DNA from: Candidatus Thioglobus sp. | GTDB taxonomy: Bacteria; Pseudomonadota; Gammaproteobacteria; PS1; Pseudothioglobaceae | Assembly: GCA_028228555.1 (NCBI GenBank) | Contig: JAOJBP010000002.1 | Location: 62,001 to 126,000, forward strand | Direction: 5' to 3' | DNA length: 64,000 bases | Shown: in pieces, positions 36,736-45,305 of the stretch | Numbering within the stretch: the first letter of the stretch is position 1 | Layout: every line of letters begins with the position of its first letter | The notes under the pieces: generated by a model | Seen by the model: the letters and a program-made list of their open reading frames with translations, nothing else | The model's database searches: none | What the model was told of the DNA's origin: nothing | Position numbers and translations under genes: made by a program

Positions 36736-36960
36736 ATGACTAAAAAATTCGATTTTAATAAAGGCTTAACTGAATTAGAGGACATTGTAAAAACCATGGA
36801 GTCTGGTGATTTAAGTTTAGAAGATTCTTTAGCTTTTTTTTCTAAAGGTGTTGAGCTAACTAAATCTTGTCAGTCGGCACTTAACGATGCTAGTCAAAAA
36901 ATTTCAAAACTTACCGAACAAGATGGGTTTGTCAATGAAGTCCCACTAGATGATTCGTAA
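36736..36960 (+). CDS. xseB: Exodeoxyribonuclease VII small subunit
   Basis: A 74-residue helical protein, FDFNKGLTELEDIVKTMESGDLSLEDSLAFFSKGVELTKSCQSALNDASQKI, the standard XseB helix pair. It coats the XseA nuclease subunit, which is not in the window. Located between the SDR gene and ispA, the usual xseB-ispA order, though dxs does not follow. Confidence 0.93.
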   Translation: MTKKFDFNKGLTELEDIVKTMESGDLSLEDSLAFFSKGVELTKSCQSALNDASQKISKLTEQDGFVNEVPLDDS

Positions 36961-36969
36961 CTAATTTAT

Positions 36970-37821
36970 ATGAAATTTGACCAATATGTCACTAGGGTTA
37001 ATGCGAGACTTGATCAGTATTTAACAACCCAAGGTCAGCTAACTGAAGCAATGCGATATAGTGTTCTAGCAGGTGGTAAGCGCTTTAGACCTATACTTTC
37101 TTATTGTGTAGCTGATATGTTCGGCTCTAACTTAGATTTGGTGGATTCTAGTAGTTGCGCGGTGGAATTTATTCACGCATATTCACTCATCCATGATGAT
37201 CTTCCAGCAATGGATGATGACGATATTCGCCATAACCAGCCATCTTGTCATAAGCGCTTTGATGAAGCTCAGGCAATCTTAGCAGGTGACGGGCTTCAAG
37301 CGCTTGCTTTTGAGGTACTGGTAAATGATCCTTTATTGGATAATCAAGTAAAAATAGACTTATTGTCATCTCTTACGCATGCTGCTTTTGAGATGGCTGA
37401 AGGGCAAGCAATTGACTTATCAATTGTTGATCAAACTGTTAGTATTGATTTACTTGAAAGCATGCATCGTAAAAAAACTGGAGAATTACTCAGTTGTGCA
37501 GTTGATCTAGGTGCGATAGTTGCTCAGTGCAGTGAGCAAGATCGAGCTACGTTAAAGATATTTTCCCAAGCTATTGGTTTGGCCTATCAAATACAAGACG
37601 ATGTGCTCGACATTGAGATACCAGTTGGCATTTTAGGTAAGCGACAACATTCAGACAGTGAAAAAAATAAACCAACTTATCCTGCTATTATTGGGTTACA
37701 AGAATCCAAAGATGCTTATCAAGCATTGTATTTACAAGCTAATGATTGTTTGAGTGATTTGAGTTTAGATGCTCAGGTGTTGCAGCGACTTATTGAAAAG
37801 CTGCAAACTAGAGAGTTTTAG
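36970..37821 (+). CDS. ispA: Farnesyl/geranyl diphosphate synthase
   Basis: A trans-isoprenyl diphosphate synthase of 283 residues. The first Asp-rich motif is DDLPAMDDDDIRHNQPSCHKRF, the second DDVLDIE, and YSVLAGGKRFRP is near the N-terminus. The two residues before the first motif (YSLIH) and the DDLPAMD insertion are typical of bacterial farnesyl diphosphate synthases. It makes the C15 precursor for undecaprenyl phosphate, ubiquinone and haem O. The 3' end overlaps the convergent fabH end by 4 bp. Confidence 0.94.
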   Translation: MKFDQYVTRVNARLDQYLTTQGQLTEAMRYSVLAGGKRFRPILSYCVADMFGSNLDLVDSSSCAVEFIHAYSLIHDDLPAMDDDDIRHNQPSCHKRFDEAQAILAGDGLQALAFEVLVNDPLLDNQVKIDLLSSLTHAAFEMAEGQAIDLSIVDQTVSIDLLESMHRKKTGELLSCAVDLGAIVAQCSEQDRATLKIFSQAIGLAYQIQDDVLDIEIPVGILGKRQHSDSEKNKPTYPAIIGLQESKDAYQALYLQANDCLSDLSLDAQVLQRLIEKLQTREF

Positions 37822-37835
37822 AATTTTACTAAAAC
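37815..37835. terminator. Hairpin spanning both stop codons of ispA and fabH
   Basis: GTTTTAG, a 7-nt loop AATTTTA and CTAAAAC pair perfectly. The stops of the two convergent genes lie inside it. No strong T-run on either side, so termination would be weak. Confidence 0.35.
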
Positions 37836-38762
37836 ACTGCCCCAACTAAAGCCTCCGCCAATACCTTCCATTAAAAGGTTGTCACCTTTTTTAATCCTAC
37901 CATCTCTTACAGCCACGTCAAGAGCCAATGGAATAGAGGCAGCAGAAGTATTACCATGGTTTTCCAAAGTGACAATTACCTTGTCCATTGGTGTTTTAAT
38001 ACGTTTGGCAACGCTTGAGATAATGCGAATGTTGGCTTGATGTGGTACCATCCAATCAAGCTCTTCTGAGTTCATTCCTACATCATTTAATGTCTCTTCA
38101 GCGAGCTCAGATAGGCGATTTACGGCAATTTTATAAACTTCATTACCCGCCATTTCAATAAAACCAGTTTCATTAATAAAGTTGTTATTAACGTGTAAAG
38201 ATGATAAGTAGTCACCATCGCTAAATAATTTAGAATGTAGAATGCCAGTTTCTTCACTACCACTTAGAATGACAGCGCCAGCTCCATCGCCAAAAAGAAT
38301 AGCTGTTGAGCGATCATTCCAGTCAACAATTCTTGACATGGTTTCACTACCAACTACTAAAACATTCTTAGCGGCACCAGTTTTAACATATTGCTCTGCT
38401 GTTGTTAGTGCAAAAATAAAGCCAGAGCAAACAGATTGCAAGTCAAAAGCAGGGCATGAAGCGCCAATAGCTTTTTGTAACATGGTTGCGGTTGCTGGAA
38501 AAATCTTATCAGGTGTGGTGGTAGCAAGGATGATAAGATCAAGTTCAGAAGCGTCTATACCAGCCATCTCTAAAGCTTTTTTCGAAGCATTCTCGGCTAA
38601 ATCACAAGTGCTTTCATCGGTAACGATGTGACGTTGCTTGATACCAGTTCTTGTAACAATCCATTCATCGGTTGTATCGATGGTTTTAGAAAGGTCATCA
38701 TTAGTAACAACGGTTGGCGGAAGGTAGCTTCCAGTGCCTATAATTCGAGCAAATTTATTCAT
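37818..38762 (-). CDS. fabH: Beta-ketoacyl-ACP synthase III
   Basis: FabH starts fatty acid synthesis by condensing acetyl-CoA with malonyl-ACP. The 314-residue protein keeps the Cys-His-Asn triad: Cys112 in LQSVCSGFIFAL (same number as in E. coli), His in WMVPHQANIRI and Asn in LENHGNTSAAS. Last gene of yceD-rpmF-plsX-fabH, overlapping plsX by 8 nt. fabD and the other fab genes, often next, are absent. Confidence 0.97.
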   Translation of the reverse strand: MNKFARIIGTGSYLPPTVVTNDDLSKTIDTTDEWIVTRTGIKQRHIVTDESTCDLAENASKKALEMAGIDASELDLIILATTTPDKIFPATATMLQKAIGASCPAFDLQSVCSGFIFALTTAEQYVKTGAAKNVLVVGSETMSRIVDWNDRSTAILFGDGAGAVILSGSEETGILHSKLFSDGDYLSSLHVNNNFINETGFIEMAGNEVYKIAVNRLSELAEETLNDVGMNSEELDWMVPHQANIRIISSVAKRIKTPMDKVIVTLENHGNTSAASIPLALDVAVRDGRIKKGDNLLMEGIGGGFSWGSVLVKF

Positions 38763-39777
38763 TTTTTTCTAATTCTATTGATACTTGAGAAGATATCTTA
38801 TCAATAATTTTAGCATTAACTTCGGTGTAAGCCTCAGAGATTGCCATAAAGAATGAGTCGCTATCAGCGCCACCATGACTTTTAACTACAATACCACGAA
38901 GGCCTAATAAGCTAGCACCATTGTACTTTCCAGGATCTAGGCTTGATTTAAAATCTTTAAGGACTGGAATAGCAATTAGTGCGACAATTTTAGTTAGCCA
39001 GTTGCGCGTGAAAGCACGCTTTAAATAATGACTCATCATACTAGCAACACCTTCGCTAGCTTTAAGGGCTATATTACCTTCAAAGCCGTCACATACAACT
39101 AAATCTACTGTGCCTTTATAAATATCGTCGCCTTCAACAAAGCCATGATAGTTTAGATTTGAGGCTTTAAGTAACTCAGAGGTTTTTTTAATCTTGTCAT
39201 TACCCTTCATCTCCTCTTCGCCAATATTTAAAAGACCAACAGTTGGATTCAAAATGTCTTCTGTTTGCTCAACAGCAATCGAACCCATAGTAGCAAATTC
39301 AAGAAGTGCTTGTGGACTAGAGTCAACATTTGCACCTAAATCTAGCATATGCGTATGACCTTTAATCGTTGGCATACGTCCCATGATGGCAGGTCTATCA
39401 ATACCTTTGATGGTTTTAAGTACAAAACGAGAGATTGCCATTAGGGCGCCAGTATTGCCCGCGCTAACACAAGCATCTACTATATTTGAGTCAACCAGAT
39501 TGATAGCAACACGCATCGAAGAATCTTTCTTCTTGCGAAGTGCAATGGCAGGAGATTCATTCATTAATACTACTTCTGTAGCATGAACAATTTGAATTCT
39601 AGACATAGTTTTCTTAGAAGGAGAATGGCTGTTAATTTCAGATTCAATACTAGATTGATCACCTACAAAAGTTAATTGTAGGTCTTGAAATTTGCCCAGA
39701 GCTTTAATACCTGCTTCAATTGTAACCGGTATGCCATGATCTCCCCCTGAGGCATCAATTGATACCTTAATAGTCAT
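38755..39777 (-). CDS. plsX: Phosphate acyltransferase PlsX
   Basis: PlsX makes acyl-phosphate from acyl-ACP, the donor for phospholipid synthesis. 340 residues. Signatures: IDASGGDHGIPVTIEAG near the start, CVSAGNTGALMAISRF, MLDLGANVDSSPQAL and VVCDGFEGNIALKASEG. Sits between rpmF (6 bp) and fabH (overlap), the usual lipid operon. Probably peripherally membrane-bound. Confidence 0.97.
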   Translation of the reverse strand: MTIKVSIDASGGDHGIPVTIEAGIKALGKFQDLQLTFVGDQSSIESEINSHSPSKKTMSRIQIVHATEVVLMNESPAIALRKKKDSSMRVAINLVDSNIVDACVSAGNTGALMAISRFVLKTIKGIDRPAIMGRMPTIKGHTHMLDLGANVDSSPQALLEFATMGSIAVEQTEDILNPTVGLLNIGEEEMKGNDKIKKTSELLKASNLNYHGFVEGDDIYKGTVDLVVCDGFEGNIALKASEGVASMMSHYLKRAFTRNWLTKIVALIAIPVLKDFKSSLDPGKYNGASLLGLRGIVVKSHGGADSDSFFMAISEAYTEVNAKIIDKISSQVSIELEKNE

Positions 39778-39783
39778 GGACTA

Positions 39784-39978
39784 CTAGGCTTCTACTTCTT
39801 GAACATCTGATGTGTTGATTACTTTTTTACCACGGTAGTAACCATCTGCAGTAATGTGGTGACGTAAGTGAGTTTCACCAGTTTCTTGATCTTCTGATAA
39901 TGCAGGACTTGTTAATGCATTATGTGAACGACGCATGCCTCTTTTTGAAGGGGTTTTTCTACTTTTTTGTACAGCCAT
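39784..39978 (-). CDS. rpmF: 50S ribosomal protein L32
   Basis: A 64-residue ribosomal protein. [22 protein letters not shown] is the conserved L32 start. The zinc-binding Cys residues found in some L32 forms are absent, so this is the Cys-less form. [20 protein letters not shown] completes the family pattern. Between yceD (3 bp) and plsX. Confidence 0.97.
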   Translation of the reverse strand: MAVQKSRKTPSKRGMRRSHNALTSPALSEDQETGETHLRHHITADGYYRGKKVINTSDVQEVEA

Positions 39979-39981
39979 CTT

Positions 39982-40488
39982 TTATTCCTTGTTTGAGTTT
40001 TTTAATTGTTCTAACACTGCAAAAGGGTTTCTACGCTTTTGCAGTGTTACCGGGCTTTCATCCTTGTACGATTGGCATTCATGTGAATGCATCGGTATCA
40101 TAGGAACGGATATTAGCACCTCATCCGTTATAAATTCTATTGTTGAAAATTCCTCATCCGCGTTCAAAATTGTCTCAAAACTCGGATCTAAATCTTCAGC
40201 TTGATTTTCATGAATAATAAAAGCTAATTTGAAGGCTGGATTTAGATGAAGCTTAACTTCTTTTAAGCAGCGCTGACAATCAAGTGCCACATCTAATTTC
40301 ACATTACCTTCAATGCAAGGAATTTTGTTGTTCTCAATATAAAAATTCAATTTAACTTCAACCGAATCATCGACATTAGAAACAATATCTTTAATTCTTG
40401 GAAAGTCTTTCACCGTATAAGTCTGTGAAAAGATCAATCCTTTTTTAGCAAAGCTTAAAAGTTTTATATTGGTCGGTATTCCCTGCAT
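39982..40488 (-). CDS. yceD: YceD/DUF177 family protein
   Basis: A 168-residue protein of the DUF177 family, with the family CxxC at 71-74 (LDCQRCLKEV) and an acidic C-terminal half. The final segment ENSNKE-type tail is preceded by QKRRNPFAVLEQLK, the conserved NPFAVL motif. In plants and bacteria it is linked to 23S rRNA accumulation, which fits its place directly upstream of rpmF. First gene of the operon; the divergent TolC-like gene starts 108 bp away. Confidence 0.88.
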   Translation of the reverse strand: MQGIPTNIKLLSFAKKGLIFSQTYTVKDFPRIKDIVSNVDDSVEVKLNFYIENNKIPCIEGNVKLDVALDCQRCLKEVKLHLNPAFKLAFIIHENQAEDLDPSFETILNADEEFSTIEFITDEVLISVPMIPMHSHECQSYKDESPVTLQKRRNPFAVLEQLKNSNKE

Positions 40489-40596
40489 CTTTTATTATAA
40501 AAAAATAACGAGACAATTTTACCAAAAATAGTTGACCAAATGAATTTTTATATGAAATTAATCTTATCTATAATTAGTTAATTTAAATGGTTCATA

Positions 40597-42021
40597 ATGA
40601 AGCAGTTATTATTAGCATTAATTTTGTTTATAAGCTCATCTGTTAAAGCTTATACGCAAAATAATTTTATAGATCAATTATTGATTAGTCACGAATTTTT
40701 TGAAAAGGAGATGATCAATCTTAAGATTAAAAAATTAGAGATGGATGGTGATCAAGCAAATTATGGAAATTGGTCGTGGGATGTGGGTGCTCAGATTGGA
40801 CGTATTCATAAAGATAAGCAAAAGTATGACTACATTTCAAGTACCGATTATGCTCGTGAAACAGCCCAAAACATAAGAAAGGTTTCATCAGATTTATCTA
40901 AGAAATTTTTCTCAAATGGATCTGAATTAAGCCTATCTTTTGATCGATCTTTACCCGTTAAAGATGAACAAATGCATGATAAAAACGGCTATCAAAAAGG
41001 CAAAAATACGACTGAATATTTGAATGATGCGAGCATTAGCTGGACGCTACCCCTACTTAAAAATAAAGACGGCGTGGTTGACCAAAAAACCTATGATTTA
41101 TCAGTACTAGATTATAAAGATGAAAAACTACTTTTAGCCGAGATTCAAGAAGATTTTATTGAAGATAAAGTATTTGAATTTATTGATTGGGTAGGATTTA
41201 AATGGCAAATTGATGTCATCAATAAAGCTATTAATAAATTACAGAATATACGAATACAAATTACAAAAAATCAATTAAGAGATACTAAAGTATTGGTAAG
41301 ATTTATCGATAAGAAAAAGCGCCTATTATTGAGTTTAAAATCAAAATTAAAAGCACAATCAGGCTTGTTGTTATCCTCAGTTAAATCAATAAATCTATCT
41401 AAGAATCCACCAACATTGCCCTCTATTTTTTATGTTGATTTAGTCGATAATGTTAAGCGTTATTGTCGGTCCAATATTAGAGACCTTCAGCGAATTGATC
41501 TTGAGCTGCAAAAAAATAATAGAGCCATTGAAACGTATAAAAATTTACAATTAGCTGACTTTGATTTCACAATTAGCGCCTCTAAAGAAAACAATAAAGG
41601 AAATTACACTAGTTACTCGAAGTCTAGTGAAGCGATTGTTGAGACTAAACTGGTGTTCTCATATCCTTTAAGTGGTGATATCTCTAATCAAGTTTATTTG
41701 GATAAGTATCGATATAAGCAAAGGCAAATTGAGCTTAAATATGAAAACAAATTAAAAGATGTTGTCTCTGCTATTAATAAGTTAAAAACTGATATTAAAC
41801 AAGGTTTAATTCAACTCAAGCTCACCCAAAGACAAATTAAACAGCACAAGGTTGATAACGAATTAGATCTATATTTTTCAGGGCGGGGCGATATTAGGTT
41901 TGCCATTATTGAGCAAGATGATTATCAAGAGCTACAATTGGAAAAAATTGAAATTTTGATTAATTTATATAAAAACAAACTCAAATATAATAGCTTGTTA
42001 GATCGCCTATTGCCTTATTAG
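40597..42021 (+). CDS. Divergent TolC-family outer membrane protein, orphan
   Basis: The protein (474 aa) has a signal peptide (MKQLLLALILFISSSVKA), then long amphipathic helices with strand pairs at the positions expected of TolC-type proteins (NWSWDVGAQIGRIHKDK; LADFDFTISASKEN; IVETKLVFSYPLSGD). Helical blocks YRYKQRQIELKYENKLKDVVSAINKLKTDIKQ and LQLEKIEILINLYKNKLKYNSLL match the alpha-barrel repeats. Family assignment is by architecture; identity to well-known members looks low. No membrane-fusion or inner-membrane pump gene is adjacent, so the partner is unknown. It has its own terminator. Confidence 0.6.
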   Translation: MKQLLLALILFISSSVKAYTQNNFIDQLLISHEFFEKEMINLKIKKLEMDGDQANYGNWSWDVGAQIGRIHKDKQKYDYISSTDYARETAQNIRKVSSDLSKKFFSNGSELSLSFDRSLPVKDEQMHDKNGYQKGKNTTEYLNDASISWTLPLLKNKDGVVDQKTYDLSVLDYKDEKLLLAEIQEDFIEDKVFEFIDWVGFKWQIDVINKAINKLQNIRIQITKNQLRDTKVLVRFIDKKKRLLLSLKSKLKAQSGLLLSSVKSINLSKNPPTLPSIFYVDLVDNVKRYCRSNIRDLQRIDLELQKNNRAIETYKNLQLADFDFTISASKENNKGNYTSYSKSSEAIVETKLVFSYPLSGDISNQVYLDKYRYKQRQIELKYENKLKDVVSAINKLKTDIKQGLIQLKLTQRQIKQHKVDNELDLYFSGRGDIRFAIIEQDDYQELQLEKIEILINLYKNKLKYNSLLDRLLPY

Positions 42022-42040
42022 TTCATTTAATAAGTTTTTT
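42014..42040 (+). terminator. Rho-independent terminator of the TolC-like gene
   Basis: CTTATTA, a 7-nt loop (GTTCATT) and TAATAAG are followed by six T's. The stem includes the gene's stop codon and extends into the end of plsC. A/T-rich stem, good T-run. Confidence 0.6.
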
Positions 42041-42728
42041 GCATCTCTAGCGTCCAATCTCGCACTTCTTTGGTTAGTGCTGAGGCGTTCTTGCCAGTTG
42101 ATTGAATGGGTTTTCCAATAATTAATGTTATGGTACCTGGTTGTTTAACAAAACTGCCTTTTGGCCAAAGTTTGCCCGCATTGTGATAAACCGGCACAAC
42201 GTCACAATTAGTTTTTTTAGCAATGGCGACGCCACCATTTTGATATTCACCCAATTTTTCATACGATTGGCGCGTACCTTCAGGAAATACAACCACAAAT
42301 ATGCCTTCTTTAATTCTAGCGGCTCCTTGTTTCATCACTTTTTTGATAGCCTTTAGTTTTTCACCACGGTTAATAATAATTGGCTTTAATAGCATTAAAC
42401 CCCAGCCAAAAATTGGGATCCATTGAAGTTCTTGTTTAAGTACCCAAGTTTGGTGTGGGAAGATTGTTTGTAAGGCGAGCGTTTCCCAGGTTGACTGATG
42501 ATTAGAGACAATGACGCTAGCCTGACTGGGAATATTCTCTTTACCAATAACGTTAAGCTTTATATTAAGCGTTACACCTAACCACCACATACAAAATGAC
42601 GCCCATTGTGACAATATTCCATAGCGAACTTTCATCGGCAAAAAAAACAAAGACAATGATAAGGCTACTAAAAAACTAAGCACCAAGGTTGAACCTAAAA
42701 AATACAGTAATGATCTTAAAAACAGCAT
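42027..42728 (-). CDS. plsC: 1-acyl-sn-glycerol-3-phosphate acyltransferase
   Basis: PlsC adds the second acyl chain to make phosphatidic acid. The 233-residue protein has an N-terminal membrane helix (LLYFLGSTLVLSFLVALSLSLFFLP). The acyltransferase box is VSNHQSTWETLALQ, with Glu in place of the Asp of NHx4D, a variant also common in other Proteobacteria. The second motif FPEGTR is intact. Divergent from mupP; the 56-bp gap has TATAAT at 42751-42756 without a recognisable -35. Confidence 0.9.
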   Translation of the reverse strand: MLFLRSLLYFLGSTLVLSFLVALSLSLFFLPMKVRYGILSQWASFCMWWLGVTLNIKLNVIGKENIPSQASVIVSNHQSTWETLALQTIFPHQTWVLKQELQWIPIFGWGLMLLKPIIINRGEKLKAIKKVMKQGAARIKEGIFVVVFPEGTRQSYEKLGEYQNGGVAIAKKTNCDVVPVYHNAGKLWPKGSFVKQPGTITLIIGKPIQSTGKNASALTKEVRDWTLEMQKTY

Positions 42729-42784
42729 GAGAGGGGGTAAGTGTAAACGTTATAATTTGTAGAGTTAAATTTTAACGGTTTTAT

Positions 42785-43420
42785 ATGGATATTAATACCA
42801 TTCTTTTCGATTTAGACGGTACCCTCATCGATACCGCGCCAGACTTGGCTTATGCGCTAAATACCTTACTTGAAGAGGTGGGTCTCGAAGCTAAGCCTTA
42901 TGACAAAATTAAGCCTTTAGTTGCGTTTGGTGGTAAGGCCCTTATTAAATTTGGATTTAATTGTGATGAAGAGCATTCAGAATTTTCCAAGCGTCATCAA
43001 AAGCTGCTTAAGATTTATACTAACAATATTGATCTAAATTCAAAACCTTTTGAGGGTGTCAATGCACTCATAAAAACCCTTGAAGATCGGCAAATAAACT
43101 GGGGAATTGTCACCAATAAGCCCGAGTATTTAACTCATTTATTACTGCAAAAATTAAATATTAATGTGGACGTAGTGGTTTGTGGAGATACTTTAGAGTT
43201 TAGTAAGCCTCATCCTGCGCCCTTGTTATATGCATGTGCTCAATTTGCTATTGATCCAAAGCGCTGTATCTTTGTTGGAGACGATAAAAATGATATGCTA
43301 GCAGGGAATAATGCTGGGATTAAAACAGTAGCAGTGACTTATGGTTACGGCAACGTTGAACAAGATTGGAATTATGATTATAAAATTAATCATGCACAAG
43401 AATTATTGGAGTTAATTTAA
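42785..43420 (+). CDS. mupP: HAD phosphatase, probable MurNAc-6-phosphate phosphatase MupP
   Basis: A HAD-family phosphatase of 211 residues. LFDLDGTLIDTAPD has the nucleophile and acid/base Asp residues at 9 and 11; VTNKPEYLTHLL and VFVGDDKNDMLAGNNAGIKTVAVTYGYG-type segments (here CIFVGDDKNDMLAG) complete the core. It would also fit phosphoglycolate phosphatase (Gph). I prefer MupP because the NWGIVTNKP and VAVTYGYG blocks resemble it and because yciK follows within the same run, as in Pseudomonas, and AmgK and MurU are also in the window. MupP removes the 6-phosphate from MurNAc-6-P during wall recycling. Confidence 0.75.
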   Translation: MDINTILFDLDGTLIDTAPDLAYALNTLLEEVGLEAKPYDKIKPLVAFGGKALIKFGFNCDEEHSEFSKRHQKLLKIYTNNIDLNSKPFEGVNALIKTLEDRQINWGIVTNKPEYLTHLLLQKLNINVDVVVCGDTLEFSKPHPAPLLYACAQFAIDPKRCIFVGDDKNDMLAGNNAGIKTVAVTYGYGNVEQDWNYDYKINHAQELLELI

Positions 43421-44556
43421 TGGATATATTGAGTTTGATATTGGGTTTATTGGTTGGTGGAATTGCTATATATATTTATTTAGGTAAGCAATTGCAAGTC
43501 GTAAGTAAAGAAAAAATTCATCTGGAAGTGAGTCTTGATGAGAAGATTAAATCTTATGAAAATCAGATTGATATGATCAATATTGCCAGAGAGCAAATGA
43601 GCAAAGATTTTAAAGAGGTTGCCAGTCATATTTTGGAAAAAGATCGCCATGATTTAAGTCTTAAAAACTCTGAATTACTCACACCTTTGCAATCCCAGTT
43701 AAAAGAATTTCGAGACAAAATTGAAGTTATTACAACTGAGCAAATCAAAGAGCGTGCAACGCTTTCAGTACAAATTGACAACCTTAAAAAGACCAGTATT
43801 GAAGCACAAGAAACTACCCAAAATCTTACCAATGCATTGACTTATGACAATAAGCAGCAAGGTGATTGGGGGGAGATGATTTTAAGCTCTATTTTGTCTA
43901 GCTCTGGGCTAAGAGAAGGTCATGAATTTGACACTCAAAAGCAGCTTAAAAATGAGCAGGGTGAATCTTTTAAGCCAGATGTAATTTTGCATTTGCCTGA
44001 TGAAAAAGATATTATTATTGATTCTAAGGTTTCCTTAAAAGCTTATAAAGACTACATTGCTGACCAAACTAACGCAGCACTCTTAAAATCACATGTTAGT
44101 TCAGTTGAAGCGCATATTAATGGAATTAGTATTAAAGAGTATGAAAATTTAGAAGGTGTATTAACTCTTGACTTTATTTTTGTCTTTATTCCTATTGAGT
44201 CAGCTTTGCTAGTCGCACTTGATCAAAAGCCTGATTTATTTACCCTTGCATTGAAAAAGAACATAGTCTTGGTTTCTCCCTCAACCTTAATGATGAGCTT
44301 AAAAACGGTACATCATATTTGGCAAACCGAACGACAAAACCAAAACTCTGAAGAAATTGCACGCCAAGCGGGCGCTATGTATGACAAACTATTTGGCTTC
44401 ATGAAATCTATGGATGAGATTGAAAAGAGCCTAGATAAGGCACAAAAAAGCTACAGAGATGCTCGGGGCAAGCTTTCTGATGGTAAGGGTAATTTAATTG
44501 GCCGCGCTGAAAAATTAAAAGAACTCGGCGTGCAAAGCAAAAAGGAGCTAGATTAA
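43420..44556 (+). CDS. rmuC: DNA recombination protein RmuC
   Basis: A 378-residue protein with an N-terminal transmembrane helix (LSLILGLLVGGIAIYIYLG), a coiled coil at about 30-130 and a PD-(D/E)XK-like nuclease core (GDWGEMILSSILSSSGLREGHEF, KPDVILHLPDEKDIIIDSKVSLKAY). RmuC lowers recombination at inverted repeats in E. coli. Overlaps the ends of mupP and yciK by one base each (TAATG), so the three are translationally coupled. In Pseudomonas mupP and yciK are adjacent; here rmuC is inserted between them. Confidence 0.9.
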   Translation: MDILSLILGLLVGGIAIYIYLGKQLQVVSKEKIHLEVSLDEKIKSYENQIDMINIAREQMSKDFKEVASHILEKDRHDLSLKNSELLTPLQSQLKEFRDKIEVITTEQIKERATLSVQIDNLKKTSIEAQETTQNLTNALTYDNKQQGDWGEMILSSILSSSGLREGHEFDTQKQLKNEQGESFKPDVILHLPDEKDIIIDSKVSLKAYKDYIADQTNAALLKSHVSSVEAHINGISIKEYENLEGVLTLDFIFVFIPIESALLVALDQKPDLFTLALKKNIVLVSPSTLMMSLKTVHHIWQTERQNQNSEEIARQAGAMYDKLFGFMKSMDEIEKSLDKAQKSYRDARGKLSDGKGNLIGRAEKLKELGVQSKKELD

Positions 44557-45305
44557 TGCAAATTTCAACCAATTATTCAATCACACAAGATGAGTTAAAA
44601 GGTAAAGTAATTTTGGTCACAGGCGCTAACCGTGGCTTTGGCAAGGCAATGACACTTGATTTAGCCAAAGCAGGTGCTACTGTTATTATGTTGGGCCGTG
44701 ACTTAGGTTCTCTTGAGACAGCTTATGATGAAGTTGTAGATAGTGGGTTTGAGGAGCCTATTTTGTACCCATTAGATCTTGAAGGTGCAACGCCTAAAAA
44801 CTATGAACAATTACAAAGAGACATCTTGGATAACTTTGGTCAGCTTGATGGTTTGATTCATAATGCCAGTATTATTGGCACCATGATGCCTATTGAACAG
44901 TACGATTTAAAGCTTTGGTATTCAACCATGCAAATTAATGTTAATGCCCCTTTTATGCTAACGCAATTTTTAATTCCTGCACTAAGTAAGTCTGAAGATG
45001 CGCGAATCTTGTTTTTATCGTCGTCAGTAGGGCGAACGGCACGTGCCTATTGGGGTGCTTATGGGGTGAGTAAATTTGCTATTGAAGGTTTGAGTAAGAC
45101 CCTATCAGAAGAGCTTGAAAAGACATCTATTAGAGTTAATTCGCTTAATCCAAAACGCATGCGTACAAAAATGCGCCAAATGGCTTATCCAGCTGAAAAT
45201 ATTGAAAAAAATCCAACACCAGAGAGCGTTTCTCCAGCGATTGTTTATCTAATGAGTAAGCAAACTAAATCGCTCAATGGCGAGCAGTTAACGCTTGAAA
45301 ATTAG
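44556..45305 (+). CDS. yciK: YciK-family short-chain oxidoreductase
   Basis: A 249-residue SDR protein. LVTGANRGFGKAMTLDLAKAGATVIMLGRD is the Rossmann motif with the YciK-type RGFG; HNASIIG follows, then the catalytic SSSVGR ... YWGAYGVSKFAIEGL with the YxxxK pair. The C-terminal NPKRMRTKMRQMAYPAEN resembles the NPGxxRTxMRxxAxPxE of E. coli YciK. Its physiological substrate is unknown. Last gene of mupP-rmuC-yciK; its end overlaps suhB (convergent) by 4 bp. Confidence 0.88.
   Translation: MQISTNYSITQDELKGKVILVTGANRGFGKAMTLDLAKAGATVIMLGRDLGSLETAYDEVVDSGFEEPILYPLDLEGATPKNYEQLQRDILDNFGQLDGLIHNASIIGTMMPIEQYDLKLWYSTMQINVNAPFMLTQFLIPALSKSEDARILFLSSSVGRTARAYWGAYGVSKFAIEGLSKTLSEELEKTSIRVNSLNPKRMRTKMRQMAYPAENIEKNPTPESVSPAIVYLMSKQTKSLNGEQLTLEN

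Noticed and set aside
38242..38631. 129-codon open frame antisense to fabH
   Set aside because: It lies entirely within fabH, has no ribosome-binding site or recognisable product and reflects codon bias of the real gene. The same applies to long antisense frames in valS, htpG, mgtE, guaB and aceE.
42785..43420. Phosphoglycolate phosphatase (Gph) as the name for the HAD gene
   Set aside because: Not excluded, but the yciK neighbourhood, the VTNKP/VAVTYGYG blocks and presence of AmgK-MurU favour MupP.
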